From an uncultured Sphingomonadaceae bacterium (GTDB lineage: Bacteria > Pseudomonadota > Alphaproteobacteria > Sphingomonadales > Sphingomonadaceae): DNA of 64,000 nt. The position numbers were made by a program, and so were the translations under genes. The notes under the pieces are model-generated. The model was given only the letters and a program-made list of their open reading frames with translations. It had not been told where the DNA came from and searched no databases. Positions 16,471 to 26,086 of the stretch are shown here, piece after piece. The stretch's first letter is position 1. Every line of letters begins with the position of its first letter. The stretch spans positions 558,001 to 622,000 of the forward strand of contig CANMFX010000002.1 in assembly GCA_947497315.1 (NCBI GenBank), in the 5' to 3' direction.

Positions 16471-19395
16471 ATGAACTATTTTCGAAGCGCGGTCGGCCGC
16501 CTTTTCACTACCTTTGCCGTTTTTGCCGGCCTGTCGCTGACGGCGCTGACAGCGCCTGTCCATGCACAGCCTGAAGTTACACAGGGTGAGACGAGGACAG
16601 AACAGCCCTGGCTTTATGAAGGCAGTGACGTTCCTGTCGACAAGAGCTGGACTTTCGGATCGTTGGACAATGGGCTGCGCTATGCGGTCAAGAATAACGG
16701 CGTTCCTCCCGGGCAAGTATCAATCCGGGTCCGTCTTGATGTTGGTTCATTGATGGAACAGGATCATGAACAGGGTTTCGCACATTTTATGGAGCACCTG
16801 TCGTTCCGGGGCTCCGAATATGTTCCTGACGGTGAAGCTAAACGCATTTGGCAGCGGTTAGGTGCGACGTTCGGCAGCGACAGCAATGCAGAAACCACGC
16901 CAACTCAGACGGTGTATAAACTTGATCTGCCCAATGCCAATCCGACAAGCCTAGATGAGAGTATCAAGATTATTTCCGGTATGATCAGTGCGCCGGGTTT
17001 GACGGCGCAGGCGATCAACGCCGAGCGCCCTGTCGTCATGGCAGAATTGCAGGAACGTCAGGGGCCACAGACAAAAGTCCAAAACGCCACGCGAAAATTG
17101 TTCTTCGCGGGCCAGCGGCTGGCCAGCAGGGCGCCTATCGGGACACCCGAAACGCTGGGAGCAGCAACACCCACGATGTTGCAACTTTTCCATCGCCGAT
17201 GGTACCGGCCAGAGAATACCGTGATCGTCATAGCCGGAGATGGTGATCCAGCGGAGTTTGAGGCGCTGTTGAAAAAACACTTTTCTGATTGGAAGGGCAA
17301 GGGTGAACCCGGCGTAGCACCAAATTTCGGCGACCCTGGTTCCGATGCCGATATCAGCCGAGTGTTGATCGAACCAACCTTGCCACGTTTCATATCAATG
17401 GCGACCGTCCGGCCATGGCGTAAGGTGGACGACACCATCGCTTATAATCAACAATTGTTGATCGATCTTTTGGCGCTCCAGATGATCAATCGTCGCCTTG
17501 AGGCGCGTGCGAGGGCAGGGGGCAGTTATCTTCAAGCGAATGTGAACCAAGAGGATGTTAGTCGGTCGGTCGACGGCACCTTTGTGAATATCGTACCCTT
17601 AGGTGATGACTGGGCTGCTGCTTTGAAAGATGTGCGTGCTGTGATCGCTGACGCAACCACTCAAGCACCTTCCGAACAGGACATCGCAAGGGAAATAGCG
17701 GAGTTTGACGCGGCGCTTTCCATTGGTGCCGAAGGTTATGCAACAGAGGCTGCTCGCAAGCAGGCGGATGATATCGTCAATGCCGTTGATATTCGAGAAA
17801 CCGTGGCCACTCCGCAAACCGCGCTTGATGTATTTCGCGAGATGCGGGATCTTTATACGCCTCAGCGCTTGCTTGAATCAACACAAAACTTGTTTGACGG
17901 TGTTGCAACGCGAGCTTTGCTGACCTCTCCCACGGTTGTCGACGACGGTAATTCCAAACTTGCCGCTTCGTTGTTGGAAGAAGTCCAGGCGGCAACGAAC
18001 GTGCGGGTGGAGCAAGCGAACCTTGGTTTTGACGCGCTGCCACGGATCGGGCGCAAGGGGAAGGTTGTCTCATCAGAGATGAACAAGCGTTTCGAGATCG
18101 AACAGCTGATATTGTCGAACGGTGTTCGGGTGCTGCTTTTCCCAAACAAAGCCGAACGCAATAAGATCATGGTCAACACCCGTTTTGGTACGGGATATAG
18201 CGGTCTAAGCACCGATGATGAAGGATTAGCCTGGACTGGAGCAATGGCTTTGATGGCGAGCGGTGTCGGTGATCTGGGGCAAGAGGAGTTGGACAAAATC
18301 ACTACCGGTCGGAGGATCGGGCTCGGGTTTGAAATCGATGATGACGCCTATGAAATCAAGGCCGATACGAGAGCAGCCGACCTTGAAGATCAATTGCATT
18401 TAATAGCTGCCAAGTTGCAACATCCGCGATGGGATGCAGCACCAGTTATTCGCGGGCGTGCAGCCTCTTTGATAGGCTATGACAGTTTTGCCGCTTCGCC
18501 GCAGGCGGTGTTACAACGAGATTTGGAATGGTTGATACGCGGCAAAGATCCGCGCTGGAAAACACCGGACAAACAGGATTTTGAAGCGCTGACGCCCAAG
18601 GATTTCAAGAAATTCTGGAAACCTATTTTGTCGAGCGGCCCTATCGAATTGATGTTATTTGGTGATTTCGAACGGGACGAAGCGGTTGAAGCGGTGCTGA
18701 AAACCTTCGGCGCACTGCGCAAACGAAAAGTCTCTGTCATTCCGGACGGTAGTCGTTCGCCTATGTTCCCGGCTTCCAAAGCGGGGCCGGAAATTCTTGT
18801 CCATAAAGGGGATGCAGAGCGCGCAGCCGCTTTAATTGCCTGGCCAACCGGCGGCGGACTGCAGAATATCAAAGAAAGCCGTCAGTTGGAGGTTCTGGTC
18901 TCAATCTTCAATGATCGCATGTTTGAAATTTTACGCTCCAAAGAAGGGGCGAGCTATAGCCCGCAAGTGATAAATAGCTGGCCGGTCGCTTTTCAAAAGG
19001 GCGGATATATAAGCGCCTCAAGTCAGTTGACGCCAAATAATATCGACCGTTTTTACGGCGTGGCCGAATTAATCGCGAAAGACCTGAGAGAAAAACCGGT
19101 TAGCCTTGATGAGTTGAACAGGGTGGTAGAACCGCTGCGCCAACTCATATCTAGGGCGAGCAGTGGTAACAGCTTCTGGATGAGTCAGTTGGAGGGTGCG
19201 AGTTTTAACCCCAAGAAGTTCATGGTTTTAAGAACGTTACTGAGAGATTACACGGTGATCACACCTGAAGAAGTTCAGCAGCTGGCTCAAAAATATCTCA
19301 AGGATTCAACCAAGTGGAAACTGGTAGTGTTACCGGAAGGAAATGAAAAAGCCGAAGTCGGAGCTGACGCGGCTTCTTCCTCGGCTTCCCGATAG
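16471..19395 (+). CDS. M16 family zinc metallopeptidase, exported
   Basis: The 974-residue protein has a signal peptide (FAVFAGLSLTALTAPVHAQ) and two M16 halves. The first half carries the inverted zinc motif HFMEH at 105-109, with a third ligand expected at Glu185 (NAERPVVMAE). The second half (about 540-960) is the inactive partner domain. This is the pitrilysin/PqqL-like layout of periplasmic peptidases. The ATG at 16471 is chosen because the signal peptide follows it directly; no strong ribosome binding site is seen. It is a single gene, divergent from the NfuA-like gene and convergent with the redoxin gene. Confidence 0.93.
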   Translation: MNYFRSAVGRLFTTFAVFAGLSLTALTAPVHAQPEVTQGETRTEQPWLYEGSDVPVDKSWTFGSLDNGLRYAVKNNGVPPGQVSIRVRLDVGSLMEQDHEQGFAHFMEHLSFRGSEYVPDGEAKRIWQRLGATFGSDSNAETTPTQTVYKLDLPNANPTSLDESIKIISGMISAPGLTAQAINAERPVVMAELQERQGPQTKVQNATRKLFFAGQRLASRAPIGTPETLGAATPTMLQLFHRRWYRPENTVIVIAGDGDPAEFEALLKKHFSDWKGKGEPGVAPNFGDPGSDADISRVLIEPTLPRFISMATVRPWRKVDDTIAYNQQLLIDLLALQMINRRLEARARAGGSYLQANVNQEDVSRSVDGTFVNIVPLGDDWAAALKDVRAVIADATTQAPSEQDIAREIAEFDAALSIGAEGYATEAARKQADDIVNAVDIRETVATPQTALDVFREMRDLYTPQRLLESTQNLFDGVATRALLTSPTVVDDGNSKLAASLLEEVQAATNVRVEQANLGFDALPRIGRKGKVVSSEMNKRFEIEQLILSNGVRVLLFPNKAERNKIMVNTRFGTGYSGLSTDDEGLAWTGAMALMASGVGDLGQEELDKITTGRRIGLGFEIDDDAYEIKADTRAADLEDQLHLIAAKLQHPRWDAAPVIRGRAASLIGYDSFAASPQAVLQRDLEWLIRGKDPRWKTPDKQDFEALTPKDFKKFWKPILSSGPIELMLFGDFERDEAVEAVLKTFGALRKRKVSVIPDGSRSPMFPASKAGPEILVHKGDAERAAALIAWPTGGGLQNIKESRQLEVLVSIFNDRMFEILRSKEGASYSPQVINSWPVAFQKGGYISASSQLTPNNIDRFYGVAELIAKDLREKPVSLDELNRVVEPLRQLISRASSGNSFWMSQLEGASFNPKKFMVLRTLLRDYTVITPEEVQQLAQKYLKDSTKWKLVVLPEGNEKAEVGADAASSSASR

Positions 19396-19410
19396 GCGGT
19401 TAAAAAGGCG

Positions 19411-20040
19411 TTATATCGCGTCGACTATCGCCAGCAGTTGATCATTTGTTGGGCGTTTCTTGAAGTCACCCGACACAGATTTGGCAATGATCTTACCATC
19501 CTTGTCGACAACGATGACTGAAGCATAGGGAACGCCAACGGCTTTTCCTTCAGTATATTGCGGATCACGCAATTCAAACGCATCGATCACTGCAGAGCTC
19601 TCGTCAGACAGCATTGTGTATTCCAGCATCTGGTTTTTGGAGAAGCGGTCCTGGCTTTCGACACTGTCATAGCTGACGCCGTATAGTTTATAGCCCCTCT
19701 GATCGAGGTCGCTGACAATTGCGTTAATGCCTTTCAACTGAGTCTGACAGAATGGACACCACTCTACCGAGCGTGTGAATACTAGAATTGCTGGACCATC
19801 CTCCAGGATACTGGCCAGTGTCTTGCTACCGTCGCCGGTATTAAATTCTGCTTTAATAGGAGCCGAAGAACCAACAGCAGGGCCGGCGTCGATGGTCGGA
19901 ACTTCCTCGACTGTTCCAGCCACTGCGGGTTCAGCTGCTTCTGATGTTTCTTCGCCGTCATCCACTGGATTTTCAGACTGTGAACATGATGCGAGGGCCA
20001 ATGCAGAGGTCAAAGCCAAAAGAGATACACTCTTTTTCAA
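19411..20040 (-). CDS. Redoxin-domain lipoprotein (AhpC/TSA type)
   Basis: A TTG at 20040, seven bases after AGGAGA, gives a 209-residue protein. It has a lipoprotein signal (LALTSALALASC) and an acidic Ala/Glu linker, then a thioredoxin-like domain from about residue 60. The active site is VEWCPFCQTQL, a CxxC in a peroxiredoxin-like fold (LVFTRSVEWCPFC). It probably serves as a periplasmic thiol oxidoreductase or peroxidase anchored to a membrane. The longer frame from 20070 lacks support. Family detail beyond redoxin is uncertain. Confidence 0.85.
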   Translation of the reverse strand: MKKSVSLLALTSALALASCSQSENPVDDGEETSEAAEPAVAGTVEEVPTIDAGPAVGSSAPIKAEFNTGDGSKTLASILEDGPAILVFTRSVEWCPFCQTQLKGINAIVSDLDQRGYKLYGVSYDSVESQDRFSKNQMLEYTMLSDESSAVIDAFELRDPQYTEGKAVGVPYASVIVVDKDGKIIAKSVSGDFKKRPTNDQLLAIVDAI

Positions 20041-20110
20041 AATAATTCTCCTGTGGTTTCTCAGCGGCAATTCGCCGCAGGACGGTATACGGTTACGGAT
20101 TCAAGACAGA

Positions 20111-20512
20111 TTATTCCTGCGGTGGAAAGCGATCAAAGGCCGGTAACTCGTGTGCGACCTTTTCCCAAGAGATTTGTTCCGCAAGCTGGATGTTCATTTC
20201 AGGAATATAGGCTTCTGGCTCATCAAGTGTAGCCGTTTGCACGTCGATCATACCAGGCAAGATATTGGCATTTTTATAAGCGATTCCGGTGCCGCAATTG
20301 TTACAAAAAAGCCGTTCTGCACCGTTTTTGCCCTCGACTGTTTTAAGTTCACCGCCAATCAGGGAAAACTCATCATTTTCTAGCATAATCCAAGCCACGG
20401 AAGCCGAGCCGCTGCTTTTCTGGCAGTCACGACAATGGCATATGGACTGGTTGATCGGTTCGCCAGATATTTCATAACGTACTGCCCCACAATAGCACCC
20501 ACCCTCAGCCAT
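20111..20512 (-). CDS. GFA family protein (DUF636/CENP-V fold)
   Basis: The 133-residue protein shows the zinc-binding pattern of the glutathione-dependent formaldehyde-activating (GFA) family: GGCYCGAVRYE, CHCRDCQKSSG and FCNNCGTGI. Many members have no proven formaldehyde role, so the reaction is not assigned. A second, divergent member lies at 45858-46226. It follows the hslU stop in the same direction after a gap of about 30 bases upstream of hslU's end, but there is no sign of functional linkage. Confidence 0.9.
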   Translation of the reverse strand: MAEGGCYCGAVRYEISGEPINQSICHCRDCQKSSGSASVAWIMLENDEFSLIGGELKTVEGKNGAERLFCNNCGTGIAYKNANILPGMIDVQTATLDEPEAYIPEMNIQLAEQISWEKVAHELPAFDRFPPQE

Positions 20513-20545
20513 ATTCTGCTCCCGTCAGATCAAGTTTGGAAAATC

Positions 20546-21847
20546 CTATAACACATATTTAGACAAGTCAGTGTCCTTCGCAACATCAGATAGCTGGTTA
20601 TCGACATAGGCGGCGTCCACCGCGATTGTTTCCCCTTTGTGATTCTCTGCATCGAAACTTATCTCTTCCAGCAGTTTCTCCATCACGGTCTGCAATCGGC
20701 GAGCACCGATATTCTCTACCGTTTCGTTCACATTGGCCGCAATCTGAGCAAGTTTTTCAATAGCATCTTGTGTGATGTCGATGGTGACTTCTTCGGTGCC
20801 CAGGAGAGCGACATATTGCTCAGGCAGATTGGCTTTCGTTTCCGTAAGAATGCGAACAAAGTCCTCTTCAGTTAACGCGCGGAGTTCAACTCGAATGGGG
20901 AGTCGGCCTTGCAGCTCAGGTAACATGTCACTGGGTTTGGAGATAGAAAAAGCGCCGGATGCTATGAACAGGATATGATCCGTTTTCATCGGACCGTATT
21001 TTGTCGCGACTGTCGTGCCTTCAATTAAGGGGAGGAGATCGCGTTGGACCCCCTCTCGGCTGACTGAACCACCGCGCACATCGCTGACAGCGATTTTGTC
21101 AATTTCGTCAAGAAATACGATACCGTTGGATTCCGCGTCGGTAATCGCTGCTCGTGCAATATCATCATCGTCGAGACGCTTGTCTGACTCTTCCTCGATC
21201 AACTTGTCCCAGGCGTCGGCAACCCGCATTTTCCGTCGTTTCATCGCATTCTGGCCAAACGCCTTACCCATCATGTCAGACAGATTGATCATTCCGACCT
21301 GGCCGGACATCCCCGGGATATCCATCGGTGCACTGGGGGTATCCTCTACCTCAATCTCGATTTCGGTGTCGTTCATATGGTTATCGACCACTCGTTGGCG
21401 GAAGCTTTCCCGCGTCGCTTCGCTAGCATTTTCGCCGCATAATACATCTAGCAAACGTTTCATGGCTGCATCGCTAGCTACGTCACTGACCGCCGAGCGG
21501 CGGCGTTCGCGTTCCAGCCTCACCGCCTCTTCAGCAAGATCGCGAGCAATTTGCTCCACGTCGCGACCCACATAGCCGACTTCAGTAAATTTGGTGGCTT
21601 CAATCTTGATAAATGGCGCATCCGCCAGTTTGGCGAGACGTCTCGATATCTCAGTCTTGCCGCAACCCGTGGGGCCAATCATCAGAATGTTTTTCGGTGT
21701 CACCTCTTCGCGGAGATCCGCAGGAAGTTTCTGGCGCCGCCAGCGGTTGCGCAATGCGACTGCGACTGCGCGTTTTGCGTCTTTCTGTCCGACAATATGT
21801 TCGTCCAGAGCCTTAACGATGGCTTTTGGGGTAAGATTATCTAGCAT
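20546..21847 (-). CDS. hslU: ATP-dependent protease ATPase subunit HslU
   Basis: The 433-residue AAA+ unfoldase has [17 protein letters not shown], Walker [10 protein letters not shown], Walker [12 protein letters not shown], the I-domain at about 110-230, and a C-terminal tail ending DLSKYVL that docks into HslV. The ATG at 21847 gives the usual N-terminus; the frame from 21898 adds an unsupported extension. It follows hslV by 56 bases in one operon, as expected for the heat-shock HslVU protease. No RpoH promoter could be assigned with confidence. Confidence 0.97.
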   Translation of the reverse strand: MLDNLTPKAIVKALDEHIVGQKDAKRAVAVALRNRWRRQKLPADLREEVTPKNILMIGPTGCGKTEISRRLAKLADAPFIKIEATKFTEVGYVGRDVEQIARDLAEEAVRLERERRRSAVSDVASDAAMKRLLDVLCGENASEATRESFRQRVVDNHMNDTEIEIEVEDTPSAPMDIPGMSGQVGMINLSDMMGKAFGQNAMKRRKMRVADAWDKLIEEESDKRLDDDDIARAAITDAESNGIVFLDEIDKIAVSDVRGGSVSREGVQRDLLPLIEGTTVATKYGPMKTDHILFIASGAFSISKPSDMLPELQGRLPIRVELRALTEEDFVRILTETKANLPEQYVALLGTEEVTIDITQDAIEKLAQIAANVNETVENIGARRLQTVMEKLLEEISFDAENHKGETIAVDAAYVDNQLSDVAKDTDLSKYVL

Positions 21848-21903
21848 GTGAAACCTGTATTGGAATAAAAATGGACAATTCGTGGCTGAATGGCTCAAGT
21901 AAC

Positions 21904-22470
21904 CTAAGTTGCGCTTTCCAGTGCTTCGATCGTAAGCTGATCATTGGTATAAACACAGACTTCCGCAGCAATAGCCATGGCTTTGCGCGCAAGCTTCTCG
22001 GCGTCCTTTTCATAGTCAACCAAAGCTCGCGCCGCGGCAAGAGCGAAGTTTCCACCAGACCCTATCGCAGCAATGCCCTGGGTGGGCTCAAGAACATCAC
22101 CATTACCGGTGAGGATCAGCGTGACCTCTTTATCTGCAACGATCATCATGGCTTCAAGGTTGCGCAGATACTTATCGGTGCGCCAGTCCTTTGCGAGTTC
22201 CACTGCCGCACGCATTAACTGACCATTGTGGCGTTCCAGTTTCGCTTCCAGGCGCTCGAATAATGTAAAGGCATCTGCGGTAGCTCCGGCAAAACCACCT
22301 ATGACTGATCCGTCATGCAGTTGCCGAACTTTTTTGGCATTGGGTTTCATTACGGTTTGACCCATGGAAACTTGACCATCACCAGCGACGATCACTTTGC
22401 CATTTTTGCGGACGGAGAGGATGGTGGTGCCATGCCATTGTTGCATGCCATGGTGCTGATTTTCTGTCAT
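21904..22470 (-). CDS. hslV: ATP-dependent protease proteolytic subunit HslV
   Basis: The protein has the N-terminal nucleophile signature [17 protein letters not shown]-like and [13 protein letters not shown], so Thr15 is the predicted catalytic residue. The 14 residues before it must be removed, or an internal ATG at 22446 gives a six-residue propeptide. Extended HslV N-termini are common in alphaproteobacteria. [18 protein letters not shown] and a C-terminal [12 protein letters not shown] complete the fold. It forms a dodecamer capped by HslU. Confidence 0.96.
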   Translation of the reverse strand: MTENQHHGMQQWHGTTILSVRKNGKVIVAGDGQVSMGQTVMKPNAKKVRQLHDGSVIGGFAGATADAFTLFERLEAKLERHNGQLMRAAVELAKDWRTDKYLRNLEAMMIVADKEVTLILTGNGDVLEPTQGIAAIGSGGNFALAAARALVDYEKDAEKLARKAMAIAAEVCVYTNDQLTIEALESAT

Positions 22471-22558
22471 AAACCGGATATGGGAAATCTGTCGGTCAAG
22501 TGCAACCGTTTGTGCCTCAATAGCTATTTTTCATACTTACTGATACCTATTGCGCAAA

Positions 22559-22590
22559 AAAAAATGGCGACCAAAAGGCCGCCATTTCAA
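22559..22590 (-). terminator. Strong intrinsic terminator of the small membrane peptide gene
   Basis: On the minus strand the stem AAATGGCGGCC / GGTCGCCATTT with a TTTT loop is followed by a run of T. It has one wobble pair. It lies about 20 bases after the stop at 22610 and ahead of hslV. Confidence 0.88.
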
Positions 22591-22609
22591 ATTCATTTAG
22601 CGCCTGAGT

Positions 22610-22858
22610 TCAGGGGCTTGTTGGATCGTCGTCGCTTCCATCAGCAGCGATAATGATGCCGCCAATAACTGCAGCGGCAGCAAGAACGGCGATAATGATG
22701 CCTGATCCGCCTTCAAGTTTGCTTTCTTCATCTGCAGATGCACCAGCACGAACAGGTTGAGAAACTTTAGCCACTGGCTGTGCAGCCTGTGCGAACACAG
22801 GTGTAGCAACCAGAGATGCAGCTGCAACTGCAGCCATACCAATTTTACCGAAACGCAT
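22610..22858 (-). CDS. Small exported/membrane protein with acidic C-terminal tail
   Basis: The 82-residue protein has a signal peptide (AAVAAASLVATPVFAQA), a Gly/Ala/Ile-rich second helix (SGIIIAVLAAAAVIGGIIIAA) and an Asp-rich tail ending DGSDDDPTSP. I recall this layout from several short sphingomonad proteins of unknown role. The ATG at 22858 follows AAGGAG by six bases, and a near-perfect terminator follows the gene, so it is probably well expressed as a monocistronic message. No function is known. Confidence 0.78.
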   Translation of the reverse strand: MRFGKIGMAAVAAASLVATPVFAQAAQPVAKVSQPVRAGASADEESKLEGGSGIIIAVLAAAAVIGGIIIAADGSDDDPTSP

Positions 22859-23095
22859 AATTTGCTCCTTCAGGGTTTCGCATTTCACTCAATACGAAGG
22901 TTGCATTGCCATAACAATTGTTTGAAATCAACAAGGTTTATGGTTTTAGTCCTTAATGTTAGTCATTGTTGCAAAGATCACACATTCTTCGTTTTTGATC
23001 CATTCTGGACTGACCTTTGGTTTCAAAAACGTTAAAAAACTGTGCCATCTTAACACAAAAGGGTGGGATAGAAATTTTCTGATGGATTCTATGGC

Positions 23096-23108
23096 TAACA
23101 AATTGTTA
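23096..23108. promoter_or_regulatory. 13-bp perfect palindrome upstream of a small gene
   Basis: TAACAAATTGTTA is a perfect dyad with six-base arms around a central A. It ends ten bases before the ATG at 23119. It could be an operator or may overlap the ribosome binding region. The regulator is unknown. Confidence 0.35.
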
Positions 23109-23118
23109 ACAAAAGGGT

Positions 23119-23337
23119 ATGAAAAAACATCTGAACCGTTCACTCGTATTGCATCATGAAGGCGTGAGGCATCCTTTCCGACTTAGTTTGCCGCTTGAAG
23201 CTCTGGCGTTGAACGAAGAGCAGGTCGATATAGAAAATACTGCTATTAAGGCAAAAAGACAGTGGAGTGAAGACGCGAGCCTCTTTCTTTTGAGTTTCTC
23301 GGCGTTCTTTACTGCTTTTTATCTGTTCATATTTTGA
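23119..23337 (+). CDS. Small hypothetical protein with a C-terminal membrane helix
   Basis: The 72-residue frame starts with ATG after AAAGGG. It has a basic N-terminus (KKHLNRS), a soluble acidic middle (LNEEQVDIENTAIKAKRQW) and a C-terminal helix (LFLLSFSAFFTAFYLFIF) that would anchor it in the membrane. It stops 19 bases before the convergent MFS gene end. No family is recognised. The codon pattern and layout favour a real gene over chance. Confidence 0.5.
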   Translation: MKKHLNRSLVLHHEGVRHPFRLSLPLEALALNEEQVDIENTAIKAKRQWSEDASLFLLSFSAFFTAFYLFIF

Positions 23338-23356
23338 ACGCCTTTTCACTGGAGTT

Positions 23357-24643
23357 CTAGTCGCAGGCGAGATGCAATTGCTGGCCCAGCCATGCCGCGA
23401 CGACACACATTCCCGTCACCAACAGCAGTTGTTCGGTGGTTGAAACACCCAACAGGCTCAGTCCCAACGCGGCCAATGCGCCCAGCACCATACACCCTGA
23501 ATTGACAACGTTATTGGCTGCGATTGTCCTTGCGGTTTCGCTGATATCGACGGTTGTAGTCAAGAAAGCGTAAAGCGGGACAACAAACATTCCACCAAAA
23601 ACCGCTACACCAGCCAAAGTACCAAGCAGAGCCCATGCACCATCATGCATCATGAAGGTACTGAAAGTATAGAGCTGGCCATTCGGCAAGCCTTCCCAAC
23701 CGCGAGCTATGAAATATAGTATCAATACGAATATGCCCATCGCGATAACGCTATACGGCGCGTATCGCGCAGAAACTTCGCTTTTTAGCAGTCGATTTAT
23801 CAATATCGACCCCACTGCAATACCAACCGAAAAGACTCCCAGAAAAAGGCTGGCGACTGCAGGTGTCGATGTCAGAACATTTTCCACCAATGGTGGAAAC
23901 TGAATTATCAGGACCGACCCTATTGTCCAAAAGAAACTGATGGCCACAATTGCGAGATATAGCCGCCGGACGTGCAAGGTCGCGGAGATTAGCTTGATCG
24001 ACGAACGGATAAAGTTGAAATCGATCTTTTCGACTTCTTTTTGTGGCGGCGCGCTTGGCATAAATTGTGCGCCTATCCGCCCCACCAGTGCCACCAGAAA
24101 TACAGAAACAACCGCCAGCTCAACGCCATTGCCATTGCGATCGATAATGATTCCGCCCAATATTGTGCCTGCTAATATCGCAATATAGGTGCCGGCCTCT
24201 ACCAAACCTGTTCCTGCCAATACTTCATCCTTTTCAAGATGTTGGGGCAAAATCGCATATTTAATAGGCCCAAAAAACGTCGATTGTAAGCCAAGCAGGA
24301 ACAGAGCAGTCAGCATGATCGGGATTGATGGTATCAACAGACCAATGCCACCGATGACAGCGATCGCAATTTCAAGCGTTTTGACGAGCCTTGTGATCCG
24401 TGCTTTGTCATAATTGTCCGCCAGTTGCCCGGCGAGCGACGAGAACAGAAAAAAGGGCAGGATAAAAATTCCAGAAGCCAATGCATTAAACTGAAAGTCC
24501 TGTGCTGGATCCTTATAAATGCCATATGTTACCAAGATAACCATTGAGAATTTGAACAAGTTATCGTTAAATGCCCCAAGCATTTGCGTGATGAAAAGCG
24601 GCCAAAAGCGGCGCTTTGCCAAAAGTCGAACAGCTGATTTCAT
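23357..24643 (-). CDS. MFS transporter, LplT-like lysophospholipid transporter branch
   Basis: The 428-residue protein has about 12 membrane helices. The N-terminus FWPLFITQMLGAFNDNLFKF is characteristic of the LplT/Aas-linked MFS group, followed by LASGIFILPFFLFSSLAGQLADNYDKA. LplT flips lysophospholipids inward for re-acylation, so a link to the PlsC-type enzyme elsewhere is possible but not shown. The ATG at 24643 fits the family; the frame extends to 24862 without support. It is divergent from pgsA. Confidence 0.85.
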   Translation of the reverse strand: MKSAVRLLAKRRFWPLFITQMLGAFNDNLFKFSMVILVTYGIYKDPAQDFQFNALASGIFILPFFLFSSLAGQLADNYDKARITRLVKTLEIAIAVIGGIGLLIPSIPIMLTALFLLGLQSTFFGPIKYAILPQHLEKDEVLAGTGLVEAGTYIAILAGTILGGIIIDRNGNGVELAVVSVFLVALVGRIGAQFMPSAPPQKEVEKIDFNFIRSSIKLISATLHVRRLYLAIVAISFFWTIGSVLIIQFPPLVENVLTSTPAVASLFLGVFSVGIAVGSILINRLLKSEVSARYAPYSVIAMGIFVLILYFIARGWEGLPNGQLYTFSTFMMHDGAWALLGTLAGVAVFGGMFVVPLYAFLTTTVDISETARTIAANNVVNSGCMVLGALAALGLSLLGVSTTEQLLLVTGMCVVAAWLGQQLHLACD

Positions 24644-24818
24644 TCTTGGAGTTTTCCTGTTGTTGAGCATTGTCAGACAGGGGGATGGATTGGGCGTTAC
24701 CCTAACGATGTTGCCCGATAGCGCAAGGCGTTGGATGCGAGAAAATTTGCGTATCAATGTCGGGATCGCAACGATAGGATTTAACTTTTGGCCAAACCTC
24801 GTTATGGCAGCGGGCAAT

Positions 24819-25370
24819 ATGTTGAATCTACCGAATATTTTGACCCTTTCCCGTATATTCACGGTGCCGTTTCTGGTTGGTTTGCTATGGTGGCCAGACT
24901 GGAAACTGGGTTACTTGCTGGCAACGGTACTTTATGGGTTGATGGCGATAACGGATTATTTTGATGGCTATCTTGCACGATCCCAGGGCACAGTGTCCAA
25001 GCTGGGCATCTTTCTCGACCCGATTGCCGATAAGATCATGGTCGCTTCGGTCATTCTTATCCTCTGCGCTACCGGCGATATAGAAGGCTATAACGTCATA
25101 GCAGCTCTGATTATTTTGCTTCGCGAAATTGCAGTGTCGGGATTGCGTGAGTTTCTGGCGGGACTGCAAGTTAGCGTTCCTGTTTCGCAGTTGGCTAAAT
25201 GGAAGACTACATTTCAGCTTATTTCGCTCGGTGCTTTGATACTATCTGGGGGACTACCGCAGTTTGGGTTCATTCTTACCGTCGGTATATGGACACTTTG
25301 GGCTGCGGCGATATTGACGCTTATTACAGGCTGGGACTATCTACGGGTTGGTCTGAAGCATATGGATTAG
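24819..25370 (+). CDS. pgsA: CDP-diacylglycerol-glycerol-3-phosphate 3-phosphatidyltransferase
   Basis: The 183-residue membrane enzyme has the CDP-alcohol phosphotransferase motif seen as DYFDGYLARSQGTVSKLGIFLDPIADK (DG..AR..G..D..D pattern). It makes phosphatidylglycerol phosphate. The ATG at 24819 gives MLNLPNILTLSRI, the common N-terminus; ATG 24804 is an alternative. It is directly followed by moaD with no gap, a pairing I recall from other sphingomonads. Confidence 0.94.
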   Translation: MLNLPNILTLSRIFTVPFLVGLLWWPDWKLGYLLATVLYGLMAITDYFDGYLARSQGTVSKLGIFLDPIADKIMVASVILILCATGDIEGYNVIAALIILLREIAVSGLREFLAGLQVSVPVSQLAKWKTTFQLISLGALILSGGLPQFGFILTVGIWTLWAAAILTLITGWDYLRVGLKHMD

Positions 25371-25646
25371 ATGACCAAAGAAATGCCGAACCAGATCAAC
25401 ATTGTCTATTTTGCCTGGGTAAAAGAGCGGCTTGGCCGTGATCAGGAAGTGATAGAATTTCCTGAGCTGGTAGAGAATATCGGCCAACTTGTCGAACATC
25501 TGCAAAATTGTGATCCAGCCTATCGAAATGTGTTTACCGATCTTAAAAAGCTGCGTTTCGCTTTGGATCAGGATTTTGTCGGTCTGGATGCGGCACTGCG
25601 TGATGCTGAGGAGCTTGCGATATTTCCACCGGTAACGGGCGGATGA
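25371..25646 (+). CDS. moaD: Molybdopterin synthase sulfur carrier subunit
   Basis: The 91-residue protein has a ubiquitin-like fold and ends in FPPVTGG, the terminal Gly-Gly that is thiocarboxylated. It starts on the base after the pgsA stop and overlaps moaE by four bases (ATGA). It donates sulfur in molybdopterin formation together with MoaE. Confidence 0.94.
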   Translation: MTKEMPNQINIVYFAWVKERLGRDQEVIEFPELVENIGQLVEHLQNCDPAYRNVFTDLKKLRFALDQDFVGLDAALRDAEELAIFPPVTGG

Positions 25647-26086
25647 TTAAGGTATCTGTCATGGAAAGTGATTTTGATGCCGGTGCGGAAATCAAAAACC
25701 TGTCGGCGCTCGGTGGTGGCGCCGTCACCAGCTTTGTCGGACAAGTGCGAGGCGATGGCGCGCTTGATGCGCTGGAACTTGAACATTATCCTGCCATGAC
25801 CGAGAAAGCGCTACGCAAAATTGCTGATGAAGCGCTAGAAAAGTGGGATCTTCACGGGATTACGATCATTCACAGGGTAGGGCGTTTACGCGTTGGTGAG
25901 CAGATTGTTTTGGCATGCACCTGTTCCGACCACCGTCAGGCTTCGATCGAAGCCTGTTCCTACATCATGGATCAGCTCAAGACAGTTGCGCCGTTCTGGA
26001 AAAAAGAAATAAAACAAGATGGCAGCGAGAGCTGGGTCGAAGAACGTCAGTCAGACCTTGATGCCGCCAAAGGTTGGGAAAACTAG
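25643..26086 (+). CDS. moaE: Molybdopterin synthase catalytic subunit
   Basis: The 147-residue protein has GAVTSFVGQVRGD, ALELEHYPAMTEKAL, the HRVGRLRVGEQIV strand, the HRQASIEACSYIMDQLK region, and the catalytic Lys-rich APFWKKEI. It converts cyclic pyranopterin monophosphate to molybdopterin with MoaD. Its stop is shared with the convergent oxyR stop through a CTAG palindrome. Confidence 0.95.
   Translation: MIKVSVMESDFDAGAEIKNLSALGGGAVTSFVGQVRGDGALDALELEHYPAMTEKALRKIADEALEKWDLHGITIIHRVGRLRVGEQIVLACTCSDHRQASIEACSYIMDQLKTVAPFWKKEIKQDGSESWVEERQSDLDAAKGWEN

Noticed and set aside
24519-24818. N-terminal extension of pgsA as part of the protein
   Set aside because: The extra 100 residues lie opposite the MFS transporter gene start and its upstream region, and the family begins at MLNLPNILT (24819).
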